From Chamaecyparis obtusa (taxonomy: Eukaryota; Streptophyta; Pinopsida; Cupressales; Cupressaceae): 64,000 nt of DNA. Positions 34,998-46,753 of the stretch are shown here, one piece after another. The position numbers and the translations under genes are program-made. Every line of letters starts with the position of its first letter. Position 1 is the stretch's first letter. A model generated the notes under the pieces. It was not told where the DNA came from and did not search any database. It saw only the letters and a program-made list of their open reading frames with translations. The stretch is from contig BSBK01008417.1 of the NCBI GenBank assembly GCA_027943335.1, positions 64,501 to 128,500 of the forward strand, written 5' to 3'.

Positions 34998-36930
34998 ATA
35001 GCTACCAGAATTTGAAGCCTTGGTATTGGTAAGGAAAGTAGTTTGAACCATTGATGAGATGAGCTAGAGATCCATTCAATATATTTTTTCTAAGGCATTA
35101 CACTAATTATCTAGATTCTCAAAACTCTAATACATCTAATAATCAAGAGGAACTATTTCAACAAGAAGACAAGTTTGAAAAATAATTAGATCAAGAAGAA
35201 CAAATTGAATAAGAAGAGCGTGTAGAAGAAAGATATATGGTTGAAAGAGAAGTAGATTATAGGATAGTTGTTGATGATCCCCCACCAAATAGGATATTTT
35301 AGTATTAGGTATTAATTTGAATAGAAGGAATGATGAACCTCCCATGAAAAATACTTAGCCTCTATTTTACACTTATTTAGGGGAAAGACTTCTGAAGATC
35401 TTGACCAATTATAGTTTGGGTTTAAATTTTTGTGTCAGACCTATGATGATACCTCTGATAATCAAAATTATCTTCCTCTACTTTGAAATGTTTATCTTTA
35501 CATTGGTTTATGGGTTAATTCATTTCAATGTGCACTAAAATGGAAGTTGCATTTATTGATAAACATCAAGATTGCTCCTGATTGATAGATAGGAAGCAAT
35601 ATTTTATTTGAATGAGACAAATGGAAGATGAGAGGCAAGAGGATTATGTTGACATGTTTCAATATTTCCATATAAGGTATGCTAATGGATTGGATAATGG
35701 AATAAGTAAGATAATAATTTTAAGAGGAATTGGTGATGAGTCTAGGGAAGCCTTGAAATTGATGGGAAGAGGAGATATTGATAAGATTTCCTTTTAATAA
35801 GTTGTTGAGATTGTATTAAATAGTATAGAGCTAGATTTGGAACAAGAAAATATAGGAGGAATGAAACTATTCTTAATGTAGCTCAAGTCATGGAGAAAAT
35901 AGTAAATTTAAAGATATATATACTACTTCATCTCAATGGTCAACTTGATAAGAAAAACATTGAGCTTTTGGCTATTTATTGCTCAAAATAGAGAGGAAAA
36001 TATCATTTAAGTGAATGTCCATTGAATAAAATATATATCTATGAAATTTGTAAGAAACCCTATCCAACCACCTCTTGTAATCTCTTACTAGAGATTGAGA
36101 ACCAATTAAACAAGCCACCAATTATAGAGGAATATATTAACTATATATGACATAGACCTTAAAATTATAGATTCAACTCTTATCAAGGATAATATGTCCC
36201 TAGAAATAACTAGAATTAGAATCCTTAGCCTAATTCAAATTGGTGGAATCCTCAGTATCCAAAGAAACCACCAAATATGCCTTGGGGAGAATTGTAGAGA
36301 CATCTTGGATGGGTTAATCCTTAGTGGAGTCACGCAATATGGTAACAAAATTTTCCATAGTGGAAGAAAAAATAACCTTAGTGGCAACAAAATCAATCAC
36401 AAATTCAACCTCAGAGAAACTAGAAAGAAAAGAGACCTTGGTAATAACCCCCACCTCTTATTATTGGACCTAATCAACCAAATGAATAGGTAAATTAACC
36501 TTAAATACTAGCCCAACTAGTTCCAAATCCAAAGAATAGTCAACCTCAACAAATTTTCAATGTTGATTCTAACCCTATAGGTTTATATGTCATAGAAGTC
36601 AATGATATTCAATCAAGGAATCAAAATGTTCCTTCTAAACTTGATGTTATAAACCATGAAGCAGAAAGGAAAGAAAATCAAGAGATGAAGATCACATTTA
36701 TGATAAAACCAAACCTATGCCTAGGTTATAAAGAACCATTTCTTGAGTGCTTTAACAGAAATCAAGTTTATCCTGATAACTCCTACACAGATCATATGAA
36801 TATGGTAGAGTCACAAATCCTTCATTAGTTAAATAAAATTAATATTAAGATTAATTTTCTTCAAGATATTAAGCATGTAGAGATTAATCAAATTATCAAG
36901 TCATCTTGTATAAAAACATCTGGGATAAAG
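34998..36930 (+). pseudogene. Element C gag
   Basis: An acidic Gln/Glu-rich N-terminus (NNQEELFQQEDKFEK) leads to a gag core. This contains RGKTSEDLDQ then FGFKFLCQTYDDTSDNQNYL (35370-35480), and RQMEDERQEDYVDMFQYFHI with LRGIGDESREALKLM (35612-35797). A damaged knuckle near 35980 reads YCSK*RGKYHLSECP. Downstream is Asn/Trp/Pro-rich (NSNWWNPQYPKKPPNMPWGE), with many Trp codons turned to TAG. This would be the packaging protein. It is badly broken. Confidence 0.75.
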
Positions 36931-37981
36931 AGAAAAAAACATTCAAAAATTCAAGTGGAAAGAAACCTAAGCTATGTTTTATCAGGGAGATTGCTTCCTC
37001 ATAAATATAGTGATCTTGTAAGTCTTGCGATTACTTTAAGTATTTGAGGAGTAGAGATAACTATTGTGTTAATAGATTTGGGAGTATCTATAAATTTTAT
37101 CACTATTGATATTATTGAGAAGTTGGGAATATTAAGTGTTCAACAACCCACTATTGTTATACTTTAGTTGGTATATCGATATATATTTTCAGACTTAAAG
37201 GTGTTCTTAAGGATGTAAAAGTTACCATAGATACATGGGATTATCCTATGGATTTCCTAGTACTCAAGGAAAGGAAAAAGGAATTAGGGTACTTTATTAT
37301 CTTGGGAAGGCATTGGTTAGAAATAGTAGCAACATCGATAGATTGTAGATCAGGGAGCATGACTATCTCAAATGGGGTTAAACAAAAATGAATCTTATTG
37401 TATCCTCTAGCTAAACCCACTTTATAATTTGATACTCAATTTTGGGTTGATGAAGAAATAGATACATAAGGGGATGGAGACATGGAGTTGTATATAGTCA
37501 ATTTGGTTGAACATTTTTTAAAATTTTAAGATCTTATTGAAAAGGAGGAAGTTTTTCAGGAGACTACTCAAGAGTGTGAATCATTAAAAGAGATCAAGGA
37601 TTCAAAAGAATGTTATTTATTCAAAGAATCCATAGAAGAAGACACATCTAATGAAACACATTAATAATTTAGTACCACATCCTTATCCTCTAAAAAAAAT
37701 TATAGTTAAACCATCTAATGATTGTAATGAAACAAAGGAAATTATAGTGAAAGGCGAAAAATATCTTTTCATTAGTTCATCCTTATTAATCAAACAAGAA
37801 GAGGAAATGAAACAAATATAATAAAATAATATAGAAGAAATTTCTTGGGGATACAAGGATATGAAAGGGATTAACCTAGTGTTGTGTAACCATCACACAT
37901 ATACTAAAAAATTTAAACCTATTAGACACGGAGAGAGAAGAATTAACCCTTCCCTTTGAGATTTTGTGAAGCATGAAATAG
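36931..37981 (+). pseudogene. Element C protease and pre-RT linker
   Basis: The protease reads IVLIDLGVSINFITID near 37065-37112, with D-L-G as the catalytic loop, usual for Tat/Athila. ELGYFIILGRHWLEIVATSI follows, the second conserved region. An acidic linker leads to GINLVLCNHHTYTK and HGERRINPSL*DFVKHEI, the lead-in to RT, where element D begins. Confidence 0.78.
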
Positions 37982-38482
37982 TTTTGGTGTAATTAAATAT
38001 TCCTAATTAAACTTTACATAAGATTACTTAGGATAATGCATTACATAGTAGTTTATAATTGAGACACCTAGCAGTTTGCATCTCATTTTAGCACATGGTG
38101 TAGGATAGTTTCCACTTTATGTGTGAGATCCACCTTAAGTGCTCTTATCGAATTATCATCATCTCATTGTTGCACATGTTGCAAATACTTTTTTATAAAA
38201 TGGAGGATGATCCACCTTTGGTGGACATGTGTTTACACATTGTATAGTTAATTTGTTATCATTTGCATCTCTCCTAGTTATCATGCATTGACTTTATACT
38301 CTGGCACACCTTCATTGTACTTAATCAATTGGCCATTATCAATTGGGTATTATTCATTGTATTTCATTATTTATGAATATTGAATTAATCATTTGATCAT
38401 CATTTTTCATATCTCTCTTGTGATATCAATTGAGCTTCTAGATCTTGGCATTTTCATTCTTTTCCCGAAGAAAAACCTTACA
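37982..38482 (+). repeat. 5' LTR of element D
   Basis: Begins TTTTGGTGTAATTAAATATT and ends AAAAACCTTACA, followed directly by the primer site. The 3' LTR begins TGTTGGTGTAATTAAATATT, so one G-to-T change hides the TG here. Confidence 0.92.
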
Positions 38483-38495
38483 TGGTATCAGAGCC
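38483..38495 (+). promoter_or_regulatory. Primer binding site of element D
   Basis: TGGTATCAGAGCC, immediately after the LTR and a full match to the plant initiator Met tRNA site. Confidence 0.92.
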
Positions 38496-39257
38496 ATAGG
38501 AGTGTCATTGTATAGCCTATTTGGAGAGAATTTTTTTGCGGGTCAAATTTGGAGCTTTCTGGTATAAATTCAAGGTTGACATGATGGTGGATACTTTGAT
38601 ACAATAGTTGGAGGACATTACTTTATCTTCACAAGAGACACTTGAGTCTTTGAGAGATTTTCTGCATTCATCCTCAGTTGATCCCGACTTGTCTTTTTTA
38701 GCAGAGTGGCCTAGTACACATGATTTGGATGAGAACCATTTTATTATTAACATGTGGACACTTGAGTAGGTTTCAGAGATTCGATTCATTTTGACATTTC
38801 TTCCTATAGATTGGGGAGGCTTCATACATGCATCTTTGGTTTTTTTTCTTCCTAAGGGGATGAACTTTCTAAACTCATGGAGAAGTTTCTACATCAATCT
38901 TGGAGCATCTACCACATGTACATTCTAAATTAAGGGGGGGGGCTACTTGGTCTCTCTTCCACTTCTTCTCTCCTATATGAGGATTATTGATTGTATATAT
39001 ATGATGCATGTCATAATGGGGGGTCTTGATTACTCCATCCATCCATGCATCTTGTTTTCTTTTAATCTCTTTTTTGGGGGGAGGGATTTTCCCATGAGGT
39101 TTTCTCTCTTTCTCAACTTCATGAGAGATTGCATTTCTTTTTCTCTTGCATATTGTACATGGGTACCGGACATGGTCTAGTAGTCGGGACCCATCATAGA
39201 TTGTCATCTATCTTTGTGAGCTTAAGTGCATTCCCCCAAGTTTCAATTAAGGGGGGG
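38496..39257 (+). other. Interior of element D, short non-pol frame
   Basis: Plus strand from 38580 reads MMVDTLIQ*LEDITLSSQET and then LRDFLHSSSVDPDLSFLAEW, open apart from single stops for about 90 codons. I do not recognise it. Pyrimidine-rich sequence follows. The purine tract AAGGGGGGG (39249-39257) abuts the 3' LTR. A second G-rich run (AAGGGGGGGG) lies near 38932. Confidence 0.6.
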
Positions 39258-39530
39258 TGTTGGTGTAATTAAATATTCCTAATTACACTTTACTTAAGTT
39301 TACTTAGTAAAATGCATTACATAGTAGTTTTTCATTGATACACTTAGGAGTTTGCATCTAATTTTAGCACATGGTGTAGGAGAATTTCCACTTTATGTGT
39401 GAGATCCACCTTTAGTGCTCTTATCACATTATCATTCTCTCATTGTTTCACATGTTCCACATACTTTTTAATACAATGGAGGATGATCCACCTTTGGTGG
39501 ACATGTGATTACACCTTGTATAGTTGATAG
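39258..39530 (+). repeat. 3' LTR of element D, left piece
   Basis: TGTTGGTGTAATT to TAGTTGATAG; interrupted by unit E. The right piece is 43777-44004, where the reading resumes GTTATCATTTGCATATCTCC as in the 5' LTR. Confidence 0.92.
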
Positions 39531-42500
39531 TGTTAGCAGTTTTTCTTGTATCCCTCAACTCTAAAAGAGAAACATGAAGACCAGACCCAGGGATTTTTGT
39601 CTAGCAACACAAATCTACTTGTTCATACAAACTGAGGGGCAAGAAAAGACTAATTAATGAGGATTTGATCCTCCTTCTGCTTCGAGTTCCACACACTCAG
39701 GTGGGTGCACCTAAAACATGATAAGATCTACATACATATAACTCACTAGCTAAAACCCTTTATGCAGACATGAAAATCGGTGGATAATTCTTAGACTTAT
39801 AAAACATGGGAGTCCAATTCAACCAGTCTTATACAGGATCCCACCTGTATGATCTGCTAAGAACTAGAAAAATGGCCAATGTGATAATAAGGATAAACTC
39901 CTTCTTCTCTTCGAACCCGGAGGCTCAGGCAGGCTAACCTAATGATTCACTCTTCAAGGAATCGACAAATGAATTGTACTTCTTGAATACAATCAAACAT
40001 GAATGTGCATAACAATAGAAAAGTAAAATGATTTGTAATTAATGTTTGATGATGAAAACTGTAGGACAAGCAAAAGACCAGTGCCTTATGTATTGGGCAT
40101 CAGAGTCAAACAACCATGGATTCCCAGAAAAATTTAACTCCAAACTCAAAGAAACCAAGTGAAGTGCCTTACAAATCACTCTTCTCATTCCAGTTCCTAG
40201 ACATCAAATTCATGTATAAATCTTAAATTCTCAAAGCCTGCACTCAAGATTGACTCTCTCCTTGAAAGAAACTTGAAAACAAGATCACAGCTACCTTATA
40301 ACCAGTGCATCAAAATGCCTTACAAACTGATACACAAGAACTAAGACCAAATACACAAAGACATTAACCAGAACTGAATAGGGATTCCATTGTTTTTCTA
40401 TTAAAATTCCTTTGGTTCAACATATTTACATGACAAAGAAACACAGAGAAAATAAGAAAAAGGGCTTGAATCTTGTCTAGCAGCATAAATTTTCAACATC
40501 CTTGTTACAATGAGAAAAATCCAAGATATAGCAATTGAGAGTCCATTCCCAAAACCAACTGACAACTGTCCCTCTTGCATAAAAATATCTTCAACATTCC
40601 TCATCTCCCTGCAACTGATTCCCAAGTTGATCCACATTCTGCAAAAACTTCCAATCTGATCTGCAACCGATCTTGATTCCCGGATTTCAAACCTGAACTG
40701 CTCTTATCAACTGCTTTGAAACTAAAAATAGTCATCACCATTGGAATCCTTATTCCGAGACCTTTCCGGAAACATATAACACTTATATGTTTTGTTAAAA
40801 AATGAATTTCCAGGCCCCTTTTCCGTGAACAGCTTATCTTTTAAATTTTTGAATTTATGCCCTATAGTCTAAACTATATCATTTCATAAATTCAGCTTTA
40901 ATTTACAATTTTATATCATTTTCTGCATATACCCACAGAATGCACCAGAAAGTGCCACTTGTCACTAGCTCATTGCATGCTCAGACAAACCTCAAGTTAA
41001 CCCACTGATTGGGAGAACTGGCGAATGACATTGATCTCCAAATCTTTGAATCTTTCTTTGACCATGGTTATCATTTGGAGAACTAGCGATTTGGAGAACT
41101 CGCGACTTGGAGAACTCGCGACTACATACTCTCCAATTCTCTGAATCTTTTTTTCACCATGGTTATCATTTGGAGAACTAGCGATTTGGAGAACTCGCGA
41201 CTTGGAGAACTCGTCACCAAGTGTATTCTCCAATTCTCTGAATGATTTTCCTTAACTTTCAAGCATTTGGAGAACTAGCGATTTGGAGAACTAGCGACTT
41301 GGAGAACTCGCGACCAAGTGTATTCTCCAATTCTCTGAATGATTTTCCTTAACTTTCAAGCATTTGGAGAACTAGCGATTTGGAGAACTAGCGACTTGGA
41401 GAACTAGCGACTTGGAGAACTTGCGACTTGGAGAACTCGCGACCAAGTGTATTCTCCAATTCTCTGAATGTTTATGACTTAACCATTTGCATTTGGAGAA
41501 CTAGAGACTAAGCATTCTCCAATTCTCTGAATGTTATCTCCTTAACCACTAGCATTTGGAGAACTAGAGACTAAGCATTCTCCAATTCTCTGAATGTTTA
41601 TGACTTAACCGCCAGCATTTGGAGAACTAGAGACTAAGCATTCTCCAATTCTCTGAATGTTATCTCCTTAACCACTAGCATTTTTTGCCAGCATTTTTAT
41701 GCAAAATTTAGTGTTTTATGGTCACTGGCATGCATCCCAATGCAATAGTTGTGCACACTCTTGAGAGCCTTCTTCTCTTTATTCATTTCATTATGTGAGT
41801 GGTATATCTTTTAAACACTTGAAATGGTCATTTCTTGAGCAATGTGGGATTAAACTTTTGGAAGCAATGCTGATTTTTTATTGCTGGGAGTACTCAGAGG
41901 ACCATAACTTTTGATTGTCAAACTGGGTTTTTCTAAAAATTTTCTGTACACTGCACACATTGTCATCTCAAACATATGTAAAATTCAGCCCGACCCAGTT
42001 TGTATTTTTTGAGATATGATAAAAAATGTGACTGGCTCTATATTGACATTTTTTTTTTAACTGGCTCTTGCCTTCAACCTTTTTTTTTATCGTCTTCTTC
42101 TTCACATGCTTTGCATTTTTCTATGATATTTGGCATCACAAAATCACTTTGCTTTGATTTTCTCAAACTCTGAGACAAGACCTTGATGCATTGCCCTCTA
42201 GAAAACAACAATGATAAATGAACACCAGTAACACTAGCCATTTCTACGTACACAATATCTTGTGCTCAATCTTAGTGATAACTCACACTGGCGACGCACT
42301 CCTTTTCTCTCACACATCATGGCATTATCTTGTCTAGGCCATTTATTTCACTTTTACCCTTTGCAAAGATTGTCAAATAACATTAGCTGACATCCGGGAG
42401 CGGCCTTAAAAACTGGCCAATAGCTATCATAGGATCATGTCACTGAGCACACATGTTCACCTCCAACAAACAAATATGCATGTCAAAGAAGAAATTTCAA

Positions 42501-43771
42501 AGAGACCCGAACCACAAGATAAAATTGACCAAAGTTAGCCACTTAAAACATTGCCTTTCTGCTCTATCTGAAATCACTTAAGTTGGCTCTAGAACTGGCT
42601 TTGAAAATTGACCAAATCACCTGAACAAATCTCATCGCGTGACTGACATAAACCTTGAGATACATAGAATCACCCTGCAAAATGACATGACTTGACTGTA
42701 CCTGAGGTGAAAGTTATTAACCTCTGAAGTTTCCCTTTTCATTCTGCTCCTGCCAACACACTGTCAGAACTTGATAAACTACATCTGGAATTAGCCTTGA
42801 AAAGTGCACGAATGGATTGGCAGGATGCTCGAATCAGAATGAGATACAATATAACTTGTCAGAAATACAGGACAACAAGAATTTTGAAAATAGGATCATC
42901 CTGTGAAAATTTATTAGTAGGCAAAGAAGGCCTTTGACAAACTTGCAGAAAACATAACTAGGCAATTTGCACTTTTTGCAAACAGAAAAGGTCTGGCAAA
43001 TTGACCAAATGAATGCATCAAGAGCCACAATCTTATAGCATGGAAGTATTTTATGTCTACTATACACTGAGACAAACATACTAATGACCTGATCAATAGG
43101 GCATGAGTTATTCATAGTTGAAATAGGGCTCTAGAAAACTGGTGAATAACCAAACAGTGTAAAACACAAAAGCTGCAAATGGAATCAGCTTCAATTTCTC
43201 ATCAGATGGATTTATCACAAGCTACAAACTGACAGGGGTAGACTAAAACTTGTCTATAATGCAAGGAAATTATTAAAACCTTTCTACCAATCCACCAGGT
43301 ACAAGTTATAACATGTTGAACAGGGTTCCCGACAAAACTAGGAAAAGGGCCAAGTGCAGAAACTAGAAAACACCTCTGGAAGGGGATGAATAAATGAGGT
43401 CAAAAATTATCAAAGAGGCCTAAAACTTGACACATAAAGAGTATGAAAAGTGTACAACAAGACACTAGGCTCATATTTTCATGACGCTCTCCAAGGTGCA
43501 TTTTATTCAACCTCAAAGTGACCCTTCCCAATGAATTTTGCACATGCATTTTCTGACTTAGAGACCTCCTAGAAACGAACTAATGCAAACCCATTTGAAC
43601 ATGCCATCTAAGGACTCAAAACAACACGATAGGATGAATGCAAAGAAATGAACACATAGACCTCAAGATATGACCCCAAATACACCCATACTAGCATGCA
43701 ATACAAAGCCAAAATGAGCACCTAATCAAAATTTTACATGGTACCTCAAAACTGCATTTTGAGTACCAACA
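39531..43771 (-). mobile_element. Unit E: 4.24-kb non-coding insertion, probable giant solo LTR
   Basis: Flanked by TSD GATAG (39526-39530 and 43772-43776) with ends TGTTAGCAGTTTTTC and GAGTACCAACA. On the minus strand it begins TGTTGGTACTCAAAATGC. No second copy of either end lies inside and no coding similarity is seen, so a solo LTR of unusual length fits best; orientation is not firm. It carries the two-tier repeat array at 41009-41680. The remainder, 39531-41008 and 41681-43771, shows only unique AT-rich sequence. Confidence 0.82.
41009..41680. repeat. Two-tier tandem repeat with hairpin-forming units
   Basis: Eight units start at 41009, 41074, 41169, 41266, 41363, 41492, 41555 and 41618. 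Each opens with copies of a 16-bp block (TTGGAGAACTMGCGAY), 1, 3, 3, 3, 5, 1, 1 and 1 copies respectively. Each closes with ATTCTCCAATTCTCTGAAT or a near copy. The opening TTGGAGAA and closing TTCTCCAA are reverse complements, so every unit can fold as a hairpin. Unit lengths 97, 129 and 63 differ largely by multiples of the block. Confidence 0.9.
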
Positions 43772-44004
43772 GATAGGTTATCATTTGCATATCTCCTAGT
43801 TATCATGCATTGCCTTTATATTCAAGCACATCTTCATTGTACTTAATCAATTAACCATTATCGATTAGGTATTATTCATTGTATTTCATTATTGGTCAAT
43901 ATTGAATCTATCATTTGATCATCATTTTTCCTATCTCTCTTGTGCTATCAATTGAGCTTCTCGATCTTGGCATTTTCATTATTTGCCTTAGGAAAATACT
44001 TTAA

Positions 44005-45364
44005 AATAGGGAAACTATTGTAGGTAGGATTTGTCTATCCAATTTGTAACAATCAATAGATTTCTTCACTAATCATGGTGCCTAAGAAAAATGGTAAGTG
44101 ACATATATGTTTTTACTGAAGAGAATTAAAAAAAACCACTAAAAGATATTATTTCCCTTTACCATTCATTGATCAAGTGCTTGATAATCTTGCTGGTAGT
44201 AGTTATTTCTCTTTTATTTTTGGGTTTAATGGATACAATTAAATCTAAGTGGTTCTTGAAGACCAAAAAAAGACCAAATTTACCTATCCTTGGGGCACTT
44301 ATGCATATAGAGTCTTACCCTTTGGACTTTGTAATGAACCTTCTACTTTTCAAATAGCAGTACTCATTATTTTTTCAGATCTAACCACTTATTGTGTTGA
44401 GGTATACATGGATGATCTTAGAGTACATGAGAAGACATTTGAAGAAGTTTTAGGGGGTCTAGATGAAGTTGTTAAAATATTTAAAGTTCATAGGCTCTCA
44501 TTAAATCATGAAAAGTCCTCTTTAATGATGAAGGAAGGAATTTTATTGGGACACCACCAAAGATGGGATAAGAAATGATCCTAAAAAGGTGGAGATTATT
44601 CAACAAATAACTATTCAAAGAACTTGAATTGATGTTAGAAGTTTCCTTGGGTATGTAGGTTATTAAAAAAGATTTATAAAAGGATTTTGTAAAATTATTG
44701 AGCTTTTATTCACCTTTCTAAAAAATGATATTGAATTCACATGGACATAAGAGTCTCAAAAATTATTTGAAACAATCAAGAATGCTTTGAAAATCCTACA
44801 ATTATTATAGGACTTGTATGGGGAGAACCATTCTATATATATGTCAATGCCTCCAATTTTGCTATTGGAGAAATTTTGAGATAGAAAGATGAGAGTGGAG
44901 CAATGCATACTATTTATTACATTAGAAGAAAAAAATTGATCCCTATAGAGATGAACTACACAATACCTAAAAAAGAGTTTTTAGTTATGGTATATGAAAT
45001 CAATAAATTTCAACATTGTACATTATTGGCTACCAAGTGTTTTCATACATACTATACTTGTATTAGATACTTAATGAAAAAATAGTTGTAGGAGGACATG
45101 CAATTAGATGGTTAATTTTGTTACAATAATTTGATATAACCATTATACATAAGGCAAGTAAGGATAATGTTGTTTCTAATTTTCTCTCAAGAACGTAGGG
45201 TAATAATGAGCCAATGGATGATATATTTTTAGATGAGATTTTCTTTTCTAAATAAATTTATTCACCATGGTTCACTTATCTTGTGAACTATCTAATAATG
45301 GGAAAGTATCCAAATTATTTGTCTCAAGAAAAAGAAGATATTAATTAGAGAAAGTTCAATATTT
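44005..45364 (+). pseudogene. Element C reverse transcriptase and RNase H
   Basis: Resumes with VGFVYPI, ISSLIMVPKKNGK, PLPFIDQVLDNLAG, TYPWGTYAYRVLPFGLCNEP and the active site VYMDD (44405-44416). After several stops from 44578 onward, the RNase H start reads FYIYVNASNFAIGEIL, followed by IPKKEFLVMVYEINKFQH. The D of the RNase H first motif appears as N (VNAS). Similarity fades at about 45364. Confidence 0.86.
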
Positions 45365-45700
45365 ATGTTGCCCATCCAAGGGCGTGAGGGTTTTCCCTAC
45401 CAATGGGTGTCTCCAACCTCCAAAGGGAAGAATAGAGCTGCCCATCAATGAGTCACCTGGCTTGCCCAAGGGTAGAGTAGGGCCGCTTGTCGGCAGACGA
45501 GTGGCTCCACCCACCGAAGGGTGAGGGAGGCCCTTATATGGGCCACCCCTCCTACCCAATGTTGGAAAAGGGTTTCCTACCCAAATGTGGATCATGACTT
45601 CCTATATCCACCCATCTAAAGGTGGAATAGGGCTTCTCATTGGCATACGACGCCTCTACCTGCCTAAGGGAAATAGGCCATCCAACAAGAAAGGATGGTG
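45365..45700. repeat. GC-richer degenerate tandem repeat
   Basis: About seven diverged units of 40-60 bases anchored by CCMAAGGG, with common words such as GGAATAGGGCTTCTC and GTAGAGTAGGGCCGC. Composition is distinctly richer in G and C than the neighbours. A G-rich run (GAGGGGGAGGGGGG) follows near 45713. No gene is seen in 45701-45839. Confidence 0.6.
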
Positions 45701-45839
45701 GAAGTCTCTCGTGAGGGGGAGGGGGGAAGATGATCAGAGAATGAGAATTAGAGAAGAAAGGTAGGATATGGATGAGGTTTGGTTCTGATTAGCTTTGACA
45801 AAAAATTTGTTAGGTTTGATTGGGTGTAGGAGCTAGACT

Positions 45840-46753
45840 ACTAGATTAGGTGAAAGGAGCGCTAGCCAGATATGATGGCATTGTGAGTGCAGTTGACCGA
45901 TTCGGAGTGGGGACACATGATGCTATGCAGGTTGAAACATGTGCAAGATTGGCCACATTAGAGATAGCATAATGTGGTCATGACCACTTTGATCAAGAGG
46001 TAGCACTGAGACACATTGAGCTTCCACCTACCTACTAGAGAGGCTACATTGATTTTATTAGATGTGTGTAGGATTTTAAGGGTATCGATCAGGGGAGAGA
46101 TGCCTAAGTATCATTTGGAGAGAGTGGATGAGTTTTTAGAAGAGATATTCAAACAACAGGTAGACCAATAACCCATTGATTAATAGTGGATGTCATGGAA
46201 AGGGTGGATGGAAGCAAGGTTTCCCCAACTAGCCTTGTACTTAGTGTGATTGATTGAAGGGATTTTGATGCGTAACCATTTAAGACATGGATTTACGATT
46301 GGATGGATGAGAGTATATAATTGGATGCTAGAAGAGAAGGAGGGGGTAGAGTAATGTTGGGGGTATACTATATTGGTGTAGTCATACTATTATCTACATA
46401 TGTGTGTGTATTGCAACCACTATACGATGGGACTAGGAGTGACATTGCTACTTGTCTAGGCCTAGGATCACATTGTAGTAGTACAAACACTATGGGGAAA
46501 GGGGAGATGACAATGATATGAGCCATTCACATGTCGGTACAAACCACCATTATCATATGGATATGTGAGATCGATAGAGATGTAGAAGAGGATTATAGAA
46601 GAGTTAGTAGGTCTTGAGTGGACACCATAAAAATGATGTTGTAAGGTATGGGGTTGCTCAAATGAGTACACAAGGAGAGATGATGGTAGCTAGATACATA
46701 ATATCTAGGATATGCACAGATAGACTGTTGGCTAATTGGGAGGATGATGCTAT
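45840..46753 (+). pseudogene. Plant mobile domain (PMD) protein, first part
   Basis: From near 45980 the frame reads DTLSFHLPTREATLILLDV and ILRVSIRGEMPKYHLERVDE, matching the opening of the plant mobile domain (T-F-H-L-P-x-G-E, L-x-D-V). GVTLLLV*A*DHIVVVQT near 46436 corresponds to its V-T-L-L-Q-x-W-A-W-E-H-I block, with Trp codons as stops. PMD occurs in MAIL-type host proteins and often in transposons; the decay favours the latter. It is cut by element II at 46753. Confidence 0.65.

Larger units (their letters stand above)
37982..44004 (+). mobile_element. Element D: small non-autonomous LTR element, holding unit E
   Basis: TSD AATAG at 37977-37981 and 44005-44009. The 5' LTR is 37982-38482 (501 bp). 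The 3' LTR is 39258-39530 plus 43777-44004 (273 + 228 = 501 bp) once unit E and its second TSD are set aside, an exact length match. The interior is only 775 bp, with primer site and purine tract but no pol. Its first LTR base pair is TT where TG is expected. It is older than unit E and younger than gypsy C. Confidence 0.92.
34998..45364 (+). mobile_element. Tat/Athila-like Ty3/gypsy element C, interrupted
   Basis: Gag and protease occupy 34998-37981 and RT with RNase H 44010-45364, separated by element D. Removing D with one AATAG copy joins VKHEI to GKLL and then the stop and VGFVYPI, the normal start of RT in this group. The motif set (DLG protease, PLPFIDQVLD, VYMDD) is that of Tat/Athila, non-chromodomain gypsy. 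No integrase is visible before similarity ends near 45364. LTRs were not identified. Confidence 0.82.

Noticed and set aside
45356..45595. Minus-strand Pro/Gly-rich 79-codon frame in the GC-richer repeat
   Set aside because: It is a product of the tandem repeat itself (CCMAAGGG units); no homology or conserved start.
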